Notes under the pieces: model-generated
What the model saw: the letters and a program-made list of their open reading frames with translations, nothing else
Database searches by the model: none
Told to the model about the DNA's origin: nothing
Translations under genes and position numbers: made by a program
Shown here: one piece after another, positions 34,608 through 44,494 of the stretch
Position numbering within the stretch: the first letter of the stretch is position 1
How the letters are laid out: each line of letters begins with the position of its first letter
From: Chlorohelix sp037138995
Lineage (GTDB): Bacteria; Chloroflexota; Chloroflexia; Chloroheliales; Chloroheliaceae
NCBI RefSeq assembly: GCF_037138995.1
Contig: NZ_JBAXHI010000002.1
Span: 182,455 to 246,454, forward strand
Direction: 5' to 3'
Length of the DNA: 64,000 nucleotides

Positions 34608-35518
34608 TTAGATATGGTCGTGCCAGCTACGCAAGCCTTGTTTAAGGTTTTCTTCAAGCCATATCTTGTAATTGCTAATTAGCTCAAGCTCCTCATCAGA
34701 ATCTAAATCTGAAAATTGAAACTCACTACCAATAAAGTCCACATTAAAGTATTCATTAGTTTCTTGGTATAAATGTCCATCTGCAAATATTGTTTTTGGT
34801 TTGCCAAATTTATCGTACGGTTCAAATTCGGGATCCCATATTCCACCTAAAACGCACATACCTCCAGTAAATTCAGGACCAAGCGCTTGGAAGAAGAAGC
34901 CTATTTCGGTTTTTTCAACATCATCAATGCTCAAAAATATGCACTTATAATAAGCTTCAGTTGCCGTTGAAAAATCGGTTCCCATCATTAAAAAGTCGAG
35001 TATTATTCCATAATACAACCCGTCACGCTCTTCAATCTTTTTTACTTCCGCATAAGTCTCATTCTCCCATTTAACTTTATCGAATTCTTTAAATTCCCGG
35101 TTCAGAGTATCAGCTATTTCGACTAGTCGTTGATAAGTAATATCTTCCAGCAAATGGGATAATCGTGAAGAAGATTCTAATAGTTCTTTCTGGACTATTC
35201 GTTTTTTTCTTCTGCGAGCTTCCACTCCTGATTTAATTATGACTTCAATCCCATCTTTTTCCAGAAGGATAGGCTCTGGGACAGAAGTTTCCACAAATTT
35301 AATAGCTTGCCTCGCCGCCTTCATTTGATTCTGGCTGAGCAATCCTATAAACTTTACCAGATCACCATTATCAGCCTCTTCTAAGGCATCTATATATTCA
35401 CTTCGTTGTTCACGATAGATAATTACCGGAAATAGATTAGCGCGAATCATGACGAGCGATGCCAATACACGCGCAACCCTTTATCCGGCAAATCAGTTAT
35501 AAGTTCATAGGAAGACAT
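34608..35518 (-). pseudogene. Fic family protein with its catalytic core deleted
   Basis: The original start seems to be the ATG at 35518, behind AAAGGA, opening a 23-residue frame that ends in TGA at 35447. That stop overlaps an ATG at 35450 in another frame, opening a frame of 280 residues. This second frame begins with the segment that follows the active site in Fic proteins (LVMIRANLFPVIIYRE, then SEYIDALEEADNGD). The Fic motif HPFxxGNGR is nowhere in it. So an internal deletion removed the AMP-transferase core and joined two frames. The C-terminal 200 residues are acidic and unrecognised, and may still be translated by coupling at the overlap. The alternative is an intact gene of unknown function starting at 35450. 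Confidence 0.5.
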
Positions 35519-35558
35519 AAAAATCCTTTGGCTTTATAGAGAGCTTGAAATACCAGTA

Positions 35559-36251
35559 TCAGTCAAAGAAAACGATTTCTTTTTTGTTGAAGCGGTAAAG
35601 CATGGCGGGACGGTGTGCGCCCGAAATCTCCTTTTCGCCGGTGGCTTCCAACAAGCCCAACGAGAGGATTTTCTTGCGGAAGTTGCGCTTGTCCAGTTGC
35701 CGATCCAGAATCACCTCGTACACCTTCTGCAATTCGCTCAGGCGAAACTCGGTAGAGAGCAATCCGTAAGAGATATTGCTATATTCAAGCTTGCTGCGAA
35801 GGCGATTCAGCCCGTATTCCACAATTTTCTGGTGGTCAAAAGCGAGCGCGGGTATCTTCTTAACCGGAAACCATTGCGCTTCGCCCGCATCCGAACCGGC
35901 TTTCAGTTCTAGCGCGTCGGCGGTAATCAGTACGATATATGCAACGGTGATAACGCGGGTACGGGGGTCACGTCCGGGGTCGCCAAAAGTATAAAGCTGC
36001 TCTAGATAGACATCGGAAACGCCGGTTTCCTCTCGCAACTCACGAATGGCGGCTTGCTCCAGCGATTCGTTCATCTGTACAAAGCCTCCGGGCAACGCCC
36101 AGAAATTTTCATAGGGCCATGCCGCCCGCTTGACCAGCAAGATTTTCAGTTCATCTCCTACAATCGTGAAAACAAGCACGTCCACTGTTACAGAAGGTCT
36201 CTCGTATTTTTCGGCGCTGTATTTTTCGCTATCTCTCCGGGCAATTGTCAT
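35559..36251 (-). CDS. NrtR-like Nudix hydrolase/transcription regulator
   Basis: A 230-residue protein with an N-terminal Nudix domain (box from GGFVQMNESLE to RELREETGV, with the catalytic Glu residues intact) and a C-terminal winged helix (about 155-230, LSTEFRLSELQKVYEV and RNFRKKILSLGLLE). This is the architecture of NrtR regulators of NAD metabolism and of ADP-ribose pyrophosphatases with HTH tails. No nad gene is adjacent. An intact Nudix box suggests hydrolase activity may be retained. Confidence 0.85.
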   Translation of the reverse strand: MTIARRDSEKYSAEKYERPSVTVDVLVFTIVGDELKILLVKRAAWPYENFWALPGGFVQMNESLEQAAIRELREETGVSDVYLEQLYTFGDPGRDPRTRVITVAYIVLITADALELKAGSDAGEAQWFPVKKIPALAFDHQKIVEYGLNRLRSKLEYSNISYGLLSTEFRLSELQKVYEVILDRQLDKRNFRKKILSLGLLEATGEKEISGAHRPAMLYRFNKKEIVFFD

Positions 36252-36608
36252 ACCGCATCACCTTCTCGTTGTTGATAAACTATTTTAGCATCTTCGGAGA
36301 GCATATACTTCATATCCCTCCACAAGTCCTATGAGAAAATTGCTAAAAATACCATGTCAAGATAGGTACTAATAACTCATTTCGCTAAAATTTACCCAGA
36401 ACTATAATTAATTCAGGTTAGAGCATAAACCATTTCGAGCTAAGACAAAGGTTAACAGGACGCAACTCAGTTATTATTTTATTTTTCTGGCGGTGTAAAG
36501 CCCGGTCGCTATAGCCTATCTGGCAATTTACTTTCTACGGAATACTACCCAGATGCTATCTAATACCCAACTTTACTACTGCCAAGGCGGCGCGAAATGC
36601 GCCGTCTT
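36252..36608. other. Intergenic region with one hairpin
   Basis: This 357-bp region has no gene. Near its right end GGCGGCGC (36586-36593) pairs with GCGCCGTC (36599-36606) around a 5-nt loop, followed on the plus strand by TTTTATTTT. It lies just after the response regulator stop on the minus strand. Confidence 0.4.
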
Positions 36609-37316
36609 TTATTTTGTCTCTCCAAAATCAATGAAACGATACCCTAATCCACGTTCGTTTAGAATATATTTTGGATGCGCTGGTTCTTGCTCGATTTTTT
36701 GGCGCAGGTAGGTAATATAAAGCCGTAAGAGTTGCTCATCGTCACGGTACTCGCGTCCCCACACTTTGGTAAGCAGACTCTCATGGCTCAGCAATCGTCC
36801 CGCGTTACTGACCATATGGTAAAGCAAGCGGTATTCGGTAGGGCGCAATTTCTGGCTTTCTCCGCGTACAATCACCTCGCGTTTGTCAAAGTCTATGCTG
36901 AGTATGTCATCAACCTTGATAAGCCCATCACTGCGGCTGATGCTAGGCGGCATAGCGGCACGGCGCATCACTGCTTTAACCCGGCTGAGCAGTTCGCGAT
37001 GGTCGAAGGGTTTTGCCACGTAATCGTCCGCGCCCAGTTCCAAACCGCGCACCTTGTCCGCTTCAGTAGCCTGAACCGTAAGCATGATAACGGGCGTATT
37101 GCTGGCTTGCCTGATTTCTTTCAGGGCTTCAAAACCGTCCATTTCCGGCATCATCACATCCAGCAAAACCAAATCGGGCAAATCGGAGCGCACTTTTTCA
37201 ATTGCCTCGTAGCCGTTATGCGCTTCCAGAACAAGATAATTCTCTTTCTCAAGGATAGTTCGCAACAGTTCAACTAACTTTTGTTCGTCATCCACTACAA
37301 GAACAGTTTGATTCAT
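36609..37316 (-). CDS. OmpR/PhoB-type response regulator
   Basis: A 235-residue regulator. The receiver domain has acidic residues Asp9/Asp10, phosphoacceptor Asp53 (LLDVMMPEMDG) and Lys in YVAKPF. The C-terminal winged helix contains LRPTEYRLLYHMV and YITYLRQKIE, like KdpE/PhoB. It is downstream of, and 15 bp from, the histidine kinase gene. Confidence 0.93.
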   Translation of the reverse strand: MNQTVLVVDDEQKLVELLRTILEKENYLVLEAHNGYEAIEKVRSDLPDLVLLDVMMPEMDGFEALKEIRQASNTPVIMLTVQATEADKVRGLELGADDYVAKPFDHRELLSRVKAVMRRAAMPPSISRSDGLIKVDDILSIDFDKREVIVRGESQKLRPTEYRLLYHMVSNAGRLLSHESLLTKVWGREYRDDEQLLRLYITYLRQKIEQEPAHPKYILNERGLGYRFIDFGETK

Positions 37317-37331
37317 AATTATAAATCCAAT

Positions 37332-38981
37332 CTATATCTTACCGAATAATACCGGCAGTTGCGCCGGAACCTCACGCGGCAATGAAAAACAGAAACGTGA
37401 GCCGAGCGTACCTGACTCTCCCGCTTCAACCCATATACGCCCACCATGCGCTTCAACAATTGCCTTGCAAATGTACAGCCCTAGACCCGCGCCTTTGCGC
37501 TCGCGCACATAGCGACTGTCCAAACGACTGAAACGCTCAAAAATACGCTCACGATCGGCGGCTGGAACGCCAATGCCTTGATCCGAGACCCGCATTATTA
37601 CTTCGGTATTGGTTGGCTCTGCGCTAATAATAATATTGCCACCGTGAGGGCTGTACTTGATAGCGTTCTCAACCAAATTCACCAGCACTTCCTGAATTTT
37701 GTCGTAATCGCCTAACACTGCCGGAATATCCTCCGGCAAATCCGTTCCTATCAAATGCTGGTTACTGACAGTCTTCATTTTCTGCGCTATCCTTCGACTA
37801 AGCCCTTCTAGGTCAATCGGGTTACGCTCTAGTTCGATGCCGCCAGCTTGAATGCGCGAGGCGTACAGCAAATTATCCACCAACTTGCTCAGACGCTCGC
37901 TCTCTTCTTGGATAATTTTCATCTTTTCGCGTACCTGCGCGGGCTTGATTTCGGTAGTTTCATCGGCATAAAGCCCGGCATAGCCCTTGATAATGGCTAT
38001 AGGGGTTTGCAATTCGTGGCTTACCACCGAAAGAAAGGTGTTTTGCAACTCCTCTGCTTCTTTACGGGCGGTTATATCTCGCGCCCCAATTACTCCTCCC
38101 AATACATCGCCTCGCGGTGAAAGTATTATCGAGTAGCTTAACTCTACAGCGCGTTCCTCGGTGTCTTTGGTAATCAACACCACTTCGGCATGCTGTTGCG
38201 CCGCACCTGAAGCCGTCATCAAGCCCATCTTGAGCGGGCATAATACCCGGCAATGTTCTCCAAGGCTCTTTGGACTCAACCGCAAAGCCTCATCACAATT
38301 GTGTCCTCGCAACTCATCTACCGACCATCCGGTGAGGCGCGAAAAGGCGGGGTTAAACCCAATAATATTGCAATCGGCGTTGACAATTAGGATACCGTCA
38401 GGGCTATAACTGAAGATGGTTTGCAACCACTGGTTTTCCTCCACCAATCGCTTAACCAAGCGGGCGTTGCGCGTTACCAGTTCAGCCGGTTCGATGGGAA
38501 AATCGGGTTCAGTTTCGAGCGGATTAAATTCTTCTTCCGGTCTGACCAATTGATTGGTAGGGTTTGCCATCGGGTAATCCGGCAAATCGGTAGTTTCAAG
38601 ATGACCGATGGCGGGTTGTAAAAGGCACAGGGCGGCTATAAAACGACCTTCCGCTTGGATTGGTAAAGCCACTATTCGGGTATTACGCTGTTGCAAAATT
38701 ATCTCAGCCTGTAATGCGCCCGGTTCTTCGGCGCCATTGCTGCTGCGTTCCGCCAATCGTTTGGTCAAATCTTCAAGGGTGGGTTGAATTTCCTTTAGGG
38801 CAGTTGGGGATAATCCATAGGTGGAATAACGGCTAGGCGCTTCACCGTAAGCATCCCAAAAAACCAGCACGCTGGCTTTGCTGCCTAGCGCTTGTACTAG
38901 GTTTGTTATTGCGGTGTCCAGCAGATTGCGGGTTTCTTCACTAACTTGTTTCTGATTATTGCGTAGTCGCGGTTTTTTCAT
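37332..38981 (-). CDS. Sensor histidine kinase (GAF-like-PAS-HisKA-HATPase)
   Basis: A 549-residue soluble kinase: a GAF-like N-terminal domain (about 10-140), a PAS domain (about 195-305, FSYSPDGILIVNADC and FSRLTGWSVDELRGH), phospho-His near 320 in VVSHELQTPIA, then an ATPase domain with NAIKYSPHG, DQGIGVP and GAGLGLYICKAIVEAHGG. The PAS domain holds several cysteines and might bind a cofactor. It forms an operon with the OmpR-type regulator. Confidence 0.9.
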   Translation of the reverse strand: MKKPRLRNNQKQVSEETRNLLDTAITNLVQALGSKASVLVFWDAYGEAPSRYSTYGLSPTALKEIQPTLEDLTKRLAERSSNGAEEPGALQAEIILQQRNTRIVALPIQAEGRFIAALCLLQPAIGHLETTDLPDYPMANPTNQLVRPEEEFNPLETEPDFPIEPAELVTRNARLVKRLVEENQWLQTIFSYSPDGILIVNADCNIIGFNPAFSRLTGWSVDELRGHNCDEALRLSPKSLGEHCRVLCPLKMGLMTASGAAQQHAEVVLITKDTEERAVELSYSIILSPRGDVLGGVIGARDITARKEAEELQNTFLSVVSHELQTPIAIIKGYAGLYADETTEIKPAQVREKMKIIQEESERLSKLVDNLLYASRIQAGGIELERNPIDLEGLSRRIAQKMKTVSNQHLIGTDLPEDIPAVLGDYDKIQEVLVNLVENAIKYSPHGGNIIISAEPTNTEVIMRVSDQGIGVPAADRERIFERFSRLDSRYVRERKGAGLGLYICKAIVEAHGGRIWVEAGESGTLGSRFCFSLPREVPAQLPVLFGKI

Positions 38982-39495
38982 TATTCCAGTCCATTTCCAA
39001 ACATTACTCTAGCTCTATTTTACCATGATACGTTTATAAACAATTCTTGATTGCAATATAGGGGTTTGCAAGAAACGTTTTTAGGGTAGTAACTTACGGC
39101 ACCCGCGGGAGTGGGAGTTCAAGGGTACACTTCTTGCAAGTATAATGGGGACAGAAAATCGGTTCAGACGCAACTTTTTTAATTGACTCCCATCTGGTAA
39201 CATCTTATACTTAGCAATATAAATTGCAGATAAAATTTAGAGATTGCTTCGGTTATATATATAGATTGGCAGCACTCCTTTGTTTGTAATGTTATTGAGT
39301 TGTGAACAGCATATTGTACTAGTACCAAGAATTCTAGAATCTGCTAAGCCTGCTATTGCTTTCCCAAAGCTCGACAAGTTTACAGATTTCAGAGACCCCA
39401 ATTACTAGCCTCTTTGTGATATTTCCAAGCTAAAATGCAGTTCACCAGCAACAACTATTTTAACGCGACCTTGTCGTAGTATAGGATAAATAAAA
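38982..39495. promoter_or_regulatory. 514-bp intergenic region
   Basis: No gene was recognised. TTGCAAGAA (39066-39074) and TTCTTGCAA (39131-39139) form 9-bp inverted repeats 56 bp apart, and TATAAT follows at 39141-39146. This may be a regulated promoter, but it is 350 bp from the azoreductase start. Confidence 0.3.
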
Positions 39496-40191
39496 ATGAA
39501 ATTACTTCACATTGTAGCCACCCCTCGTGGGCTTACTTCTAATACCGTGCGTGTTTCTAGCGTACTATTGGAATCGCTTCTTGAAAAGTATGATGACTTG
39601 ACGGTCAGAACGTTGGATTTGTTCAAAACCAACCTGCCTTCCGTGTCAGGTAGCAATATCGAATCCAAATATATGCTCATGACTGGACAGCATCTTGACG
39701 AGTCTGCTCAAACCTCATGGCACCAAATCGAAAAAAGCATCGAGCAGTTTTTGGATGCCGATGTTTACCTTTTGACCGTGCCAATGTGGAATTTTGGGAT
39801 TCCCTATGCCCTAAAGTATTACATTGATGCTATTGTGCAACCGGGCTACTTGTTCAGATACAATGAAGAGGGTCGCCCCGAAGGAATGGTCAAAGGCAAG
39901 AAAATGATTTGCGTTACTTCGCGTGGCGGGGATTATTCAAGTGGACCGCTCCAAGCTTTTGATTTTGTGGAAAGCTATTTGCGTACCATTTTTGGGTTCG
40001 TTGGCATCACCGACATGCATTTTTTCAACGCGCAGCCGATGGATGTTTCCCTCGAAATTCGCAAAGTTGCCTACAAGAAAGTGATTGGCGAGGTTCGAGA
40101 TTATGTGGAGAAAAGCAGTTGGCAATTCGAGTCGGGCGCGTCATCTATTGACATGCCGGAAGGAATCAAGCCTGCGCCTTTGCTTGATTAA
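39496..40191 (+). CDS. azoR: FMN-dependent NADH-azoreductase family protein
   Basis: A 231-residue flavodoxin-fold quinone/azo reductase. Visible motifs are the N-terminal KLLHIVATPRG with the FMN-phosphate loop, TVPMWNFGIPYALKYYID and the CVTSRGGDYSSG loop. It reduces quinones and azo compounds using NADH and FMN. AGGA precedes the ATG by 11 nt. It has no operon partner and its own terminator. Confidence 0.88.
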   Translation: MKLLHIVATPRGLTSNTVRVSSVLLESLLEKYDDLTVRTLDLFKTNLPSVSGSNIESKYMLMTGQHLDESAQTSWHQIEKSIEQFLDADVYLLTVPMWNFGIPYALKYYIDAIVQPGYLFRYNEEGRPEGMVKGKKMICVTSRGGDYSSGPLQAFDFVESYLRTIFGFVGITDMHFFNAQPMDVSLEIRKVAYKKVIGEVRDYVEKSSWQFESGASSIDMPEGIKPAPLLD

Positions 40192-40257
40192 ACTTACCAC
40201 CTGAGCATATCTTTATTGTTGCGCGATACCACGCAATCCGACGGTTGTTTTGGATAA

Positions 40258-40295
40258 AAGGACTCTAGCAAATTATCGGCTAAAGTCCTTTTTTG
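40258..40295 (+). terminator. Rho-independent terminator of azoR
   Basis: A stem AAGGACT/AGTCCTT with a loop of about 19 nt, then TTTTTT. Confidence 0.65.
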
Positions 40296-40454
40296 ATGAA
40301 TCTTTTACTCTAATTAATGCAAAATACCAAGCGGCTTTTGGAGAGTTTTGCGGTTGTTGCTCATGGCGTTACCCCGTTTATTTGAAACAAAAATTAAATC
40401 GCTGCTGAACTTGAGGGGCATTATAACGGGAATGTGTGAAGGAGACAAGCGAAC

Positions 40455-41312
40455 TCAAGCGCGGGCGGGGCGCAATCGGCGGGTGAGTAGTCCGTAACGG
40501 GGGGAGAAAAAATACGCCAGCAGGAAGAAAATGGTCAGCGTCAGAACCACCATTGCGCCTGATACCAGATTCAGGTGCCATGCAAGATACACGCCCATTA
40601 CCCCGCCCAGCAGCGAAATCAGCCCCGACAGCAACATCACTACGCGCAAACGGTCGGTGAGCAGCCGCGCCGTAGCGGGGGGCGTAACCAACAGCGCCAC
40701 TGTCTGGATGTTGCCAACCGCCGGAAGCGCTGCCACCACCACCAACGAGAGCAACGCCAGAAAGCCCAATTCCAGAAAGGCGACGGGCAAACCCTGTGCT
40801 TGTGCCATCGCTCGGTCGAACGACACCAGCAAAATCTCCTTACGCGCCAGTCCATATGCCAGCAACGCCAGCAAGGTGACAACAGCCGCAATCACAATAT
40901 CATCATCGCCTACCGCAAAGAGTCGACCGAACAGGAATTCGCTCAGGCGGCGGAATAGCCCGGCGCTACTGATGAGCATGATGCCAGCCGCGAACGCCCC
41001 GGTGTAAATCGTGCCGATGGCGGAAGCATGACCGACCCGTGAGTTGCGACTGCTCAAACCGATTAACAGGCTGATGCCTACTGCTACTACCATGCTGGTT
41101 AGTAGCATATTCCAGCCTAGTAGTGCGGCAAGTACCACCCCCGGAAAGATTGCATGCGAGAGCGCAAGCGTGAGGAAGCTCAAGCTACGCAACACCACGT
41201 ATGTGCCGACTATTGCTACCGATACGCTCAGAATGGCGATTTCCAGCAGGGCGCGTTGTACATAGGGCGCGGAGAGCGGCTCTAGTAGGAAGCGGGTTAC
41301 ATCATCCCACAT
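40455..41312 (-). CDS. Zinc/manganese-type ABC transporter permease
   Basis: A 285-residue permease of the ABC-3 (ZnuB/MntB/TroD) family with about eight hydrophobic helices. Family motifs are ALSHAIFPGVVLAALLG near the first third and LLVTPPATARLLTD in the second half. It overlaps the preceding permease gene by 11 bp. It probably forms a heterodimer with that protein. The ATPase and metal-binding lipoprotein that complete such importers are not adjacent. Confidence 0.87.
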   Translation of the reverse strand: MWDDVTRFLLEPLSAPYVQRALLEIAILSVSVAIVGTYVVLRSLSFLTLALSHAIFPGVVLAALLGWNMLLTSMVVAVGISLLIGLSSRNSRVGHASAIGTIYTGAFAAGIMLISSAGLFRRLSEFLFGRLFAVGDDDIVIAAVVTLLALLAYGLARKEILLVSFDRAMAQAQGLPVAFLELGFLALLSLVVVAALPAVGNIQTVALLVTPPATARLLTDRLRVVMLLSGLISLLGGVMGVYLAWHLNLVSGAMVVLTLTIFFLLAYFFSPRYGLLTRRLRPARA

Positions 41313-42171
41313 TGGCGGGAGACTCCTTTCGCCGGAAGCGACTCAGCCAGCCATATCGTGGGGAAAATGCCAGCGATAACAGGAAAAGCAAGCTTGAAAC
41401 CGTTACGATAGAAGCGCCACCCGCCAAACGCATATAATAGGAGAGATAGATGCCAATGATGCTGGCGAGGAAGGCGAAAACCGCGCTGAGAATTATCAAT
41501 CGGTATATGCGGTCTGTGAGCAGACGCGCAGTGGCAGCAGGTGTGATGAGAAATGCCAGTACCAGAATATTGCCAACGGCGGGTAACGCTACCACCACCG
41601 TGAGCGCAACCCCCAGATACAATACCAGATCGAGCCACCAGCCGGAATAACCCATCGCCCGTGACATAGAAGGGTCGAAACTGCTCAACAGCAATTCCTT
41701 ACGCAGCGTCACAAATAGCAGTGTCACCAGACCGCCCACCAACAAGGTATTGGTAATATCTTGCTCGGTTACGCCGAAAAGTTGCCCGAACAAGATGTCC
41801 ACCGATGTACCTCGGCTGCTTTTGTTCGATACTGCCAGCGTAGTGAGGATTACGCCTAGCGCAAATGCGCCCGTGAAGAAAATGCCCGTAGCCGAATCTT
41901 CGCTAACCTGCTCATGGCGACTGGTAAAGCTGACTAGCGCTGTCACCACCAACGCTGCCACGAACGCGCCTACAAAGGTGTTGCCGCCTACCAGCAACGC
42001 CACCGCGATTCCCGGCAAGATGGCATGCGACAGCCCATCCACGATAAAGGCGATGCCGCGCAACACTACGTACACTCCCACCACCCCAGAAAGTACGCTA
42101 ACCATCGCCAATTCTTTCAGGGCGTTTTGGGTAAAAGCAGTGGTGAAGGGTTCGCTCAGCCAGTCAAACAT
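41302..42171 (-). CDS. Zinc/manganese-type ABC transporter permease
   Basis: A 289-residue ABC-3 permease paralogous to the next gene. It has the same GLSHAILPGIAVALLVG and AFLITPAATARLLTD motifs and about eight helices. Manganese/zinc importers of the TroABCD/MntABCD type often use two permeases, as here. No ATPase or solute-binding gene lies within 234 bp upstream, where molybdate transporter genes start, so the energy-coupling parts must be elsewhere or lost. Confidence 0.87.
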   Translation of the reverse strand: MFDWLSEPFTTAFTQNALKELAMVSVLSGVVGVYVVLRGIAFIVDGLSHAILPGIAVALLVGGNTFVGAFVAALVVTALVSFTSRHEQVSEDSATGIFFTGAFALGVILTTLAVSNKSSRGTSVDILFGQLFGVTEQDITNTLLVGGLVTLLFVTLRKELLLSSFDPSMSRAMGYSGWWLDLVLYLGVALTVVVALPAVGNILVLAFLITPAATARLLTDRIYRLIILSAVFAFLASIIGIYLSYYMRLAGGASIVTVSSLLFLLSLAFSPRYGWLSRFRRKESPANVG

Positions 42172-42405
42172 AATTTATCGGGTATGTCCATAGGGTTGTA
42201 CAGTACCAGTTTCCGCTATCTTACCAGTTAATTTGCCTATTTCCCAACTATTTTACACTATCTTTCATGAAAGGGGCAGGGCGTTTCTAACACTTTGAGC
42301 TTGCTGCAATACCTCTAATTTTACAAGTATCAAAAAAGTTAGGTTTGCAAATGGCTAAAAGAATTATTCTCTGAATCGCCCTGAGTTTATTGGGTTGCTA
42401 CTCTT

Positions 42406-43329
42406 CTATTTTTGCACAAACTCTAGTAAGCCACGCTCTTCTACCGTGTGTGAATCATTTGACCAACCGGAGCGGGATAGCCATTTGAAAGTAAGCAAAA
42501 CCGCGAAGGATACCACTACTAATATAACCGAGAGGGTTACTGCTTCATCCAACCCGCCTGACCCATCAAAGGCGGCGTATATCGCCAACGGCATGGTCTG
42601 GGTGCGTCCTGAAAAGTTACCGGCAAACATAATGGTTGCGCCGAACTCGCCCAACGCTCTTGCCCATGTCATTACCATTCCGCCAAGCAATGAGGGTAAC
42701 GCCAGCGGTACAGTAATGCGTAAGAAGATTTGGAGCCAGCCTGTGCCGAGGCTCGCCGCTACCGTTTCGAGGTTACGGTCAACCGACTCGAAGCCGGCTT
42801 TTGCCGCTTTTATGTAGAAAGGGGCGGCTACAAAGGTTTGCGCTAATACCACCGCCGTAGTGGTAAAGCCGATGGTGAGGTTGAATTGCTGGTCAAGCCA
42901 TTGCCCTAGCCAGCCGCGCCTACCGAGCGTAATTAATAATGCCACACCCGCCACTGCTGGAGGTAATACCATCGGCAAATCTAGTAAAGTATCCAGCCAG
43001 CGATAACCGGGAAAACGATAACGCGCCATTAGATATGCCAGCGGTGTGCCGAAAGCTACGGAGAGAGAGAGGGTTAGTACGGTGGTAACTAGGCTTAACT
43101 GGAGCGCATTGATTACCGAAGGCTTGGAAAAATAGTCGCCCAGCGTACCGCCTATCACCGAGCGTATCAATAAAGCCACCAACGGTAAACTGAGGAATAA
43201 CAACATTGTTGCGCCGGATAGAGCCAGCCAGACTATATTAGGATTCAGCCGCTTAGTCCGCCCCTTTTCAAACAAAAGAGCGTGATTGTTAGCTGGTGCA
43301 AGCGATTCTATTGGCTGGCTCTTATTCAT
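42406..43329 (-). CDS. modB: Molybdate ABC transporter permease
   Basis: A 307-residue permease with six to seven helices and the ModB-type EAA loop around RALGEFGATIMFAGN. Other typical segments are FGTPLAYLMARYRFPG and DLPMVLPPAVAGVALL. It lies 21 bp after modA. The N-terminal 30 residues are a non-membrane extension. The ATPase modC is missing from this locus. Confidence 0.9.
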   Translation of the reverse strand: MNKSQPIESLAPANNHALLFEKGRTKRLNPNIVWLALSGATMLLFLSLPLVALLIRSVIGGTLGDYFSKPSVINALQLSLVTTVLTLSLSVAFGTPLAYLMARYRFPGYRWLDTLLDLPMVLPPAVAGVALLITLGRRGWLGQWLDQQFNLTIGFTTTAVVLAQTFVAAPFYIKAAKAGFESVDRNLETVAASLGTGWLQIFLRITVPLALPSLLGGMVMTWARALGEFGATIMFAGNFSGRTQTMPLAIYAAFDGSGGLDEAVTLSVILVVVSFAVLLTFKWLSRSGWSNDSHTVEERGLLEFVQK

Positions 43330-43350
43330 GTAATCTCTGCCTATTAAAGC

Positions 43351-44259
43351 TTAAACGGCGGGTACAAAGTTATTTTTCTTCAGAATGGCTTGCCCTTTCT
43401 GCCCTAACAAATAGTCAATGAAAAGCTTTGCGCCGTTAGGATTTTGCGCCGCTTTCAGGGTAGTGATAGGGTAGGTGGCGATAGTGTTGAACTGGTCGGG
43501 TATATCCAACGTCACAATTTCAGAATAAACTTTGGGCGACACATCGGAGATATACACCACCCCGGCATCGGCTTCGCCCAATTGCACTTTCGCCAGCACT
43601 TGCTTGACGTTCGCTTCTTGCGATACGGTGTTTGCCAGCACCTTAGCGGAAAAATCGCTACCGAAAGAGGGGTCTTTACTCATTGTTGCCAATGCCTGAA
43701 GCGTATAGCTGCCCACCGGCACATCTTTCTGAGCCGTCACGAATTTCAAGCCTGCCTTGCTCAAATCTTGCAACTTCTCAACCTTACCGGGATTGCCCTT
43801 TGGGAGTATAACTACCAGCCTGTTTTTCGCAAAGATAGTCCCTTTGTTAAGCGTTAACCCTGAATCAAAGGCTTTATCTACTTCAGCTTGATTGGCAGAG
43901 GCGAAAATATCCGCTTTTGCGCCTTGTTCCAACTGAGTACGTAGCGTGTTGGATGCGCCAAAGTTGTAAGTAATTTTCAAACCGGGATTGGAATTTTCCA
44001 GTTCGGTTTTAATCTCGTTATACGGGTCTGTTAGGCTGGAAGCGGCAAATACTATTATTTCTCCGGCAGCAGTCGTAGTGGTACTATTAGCTACTGTAGT
44101 TGTCGCGGCGGCAGTAGTAAGGGCGGTTTTCGTTGTTGCTGGTACAGTTGTTGCTATAGGAGTGGCGGAGCTATCTCCGCATGCTGCTATCAGGATAGAA
44201 AGCAGTATTAAAACGAGAATACCACTTGTTTTTTGAACAAACTTAAACGAAAGGCGCAT
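43351..44259 (-). CDS. modA: Molybdate-binding lipoprotein
   Basis: A 302-residue solute-binding protein. The signal peptide ends in the lipobox LIAAC (Cys27), then a Thr/Ala-rich linker, then the ModA fold beginning EIIVFAASSLTDPYNEI with GASNTLRTQLEQGAKADIF; both oxyanion-binding segments are present. Anchored outside the membrane, it would deliver molybdate or tungstate to ModB. An AGGAAAATCT ribosome site precedes the start. First gene of modAB. Confidence 0.92.
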   Translation of the reverse strand: MRLSFKFVQKTSGILVLILLSILIAACGDSSATPIATTVPATTKTALTTAAATTTVANSTTTTAAGEIIVFAASSLTDPYNEIKTELENSNPGLKITYNFGASNTLRTQLEQGAKADIFASANQAEVDKAFDSGLTLNKGTIFAKNRLVVILPKGNPGKVEKLQDLSKAGLKFVTAQKDVPVGSYTLQALATMSKDPSFGSDFSAKVLANTVSQEANVKQVLAKVQLGEADAGVVYISDVSPKVYSEIVTLDIPDQFNTIATYPITTLKAAQNPNGAKLFIDYLLGQKGQAILKKNNFVPAV

Positions 44260-44404
44260 AGATTTTCCTCCAAAAATAAACTCAAGCTTTGAGTATCCTC
44301 CTCATGGCTTGAGTATAGCTACACACTTACTACCTGTCAAATTTGTAGCAGAAAGATTTGCGTGTGAAGCTTTCAAAAGGTATCTTTAGCAGAGTTGGAA
44401 AGAA

Positions 44405-44494
44405 GCATTTTTCAGGATTTCAGTACAGGCTTATAACACCCCGGAAGATGTAGAGGCATTTATGGAGGCTTTGAGGCAAGCACTACACCTGTAA
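44405..44494 (+). pseudogene. C-terminal remnant of a class V aminotransferase/cysteine desulfurase
   Basis: A plus-strand frame without a start encodes RISVQAYNTPEDVEAF and MEALRQALHL before TAA. This is the typical C-terminal end of class V PLP enzymes (cysteine desulfurase and relatives, where R(I/V)S..YNT.E.. precedes the last helix). Nothing upstream continues it in frame, so the rest of the gene has been lost. Confidence 0.5.
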
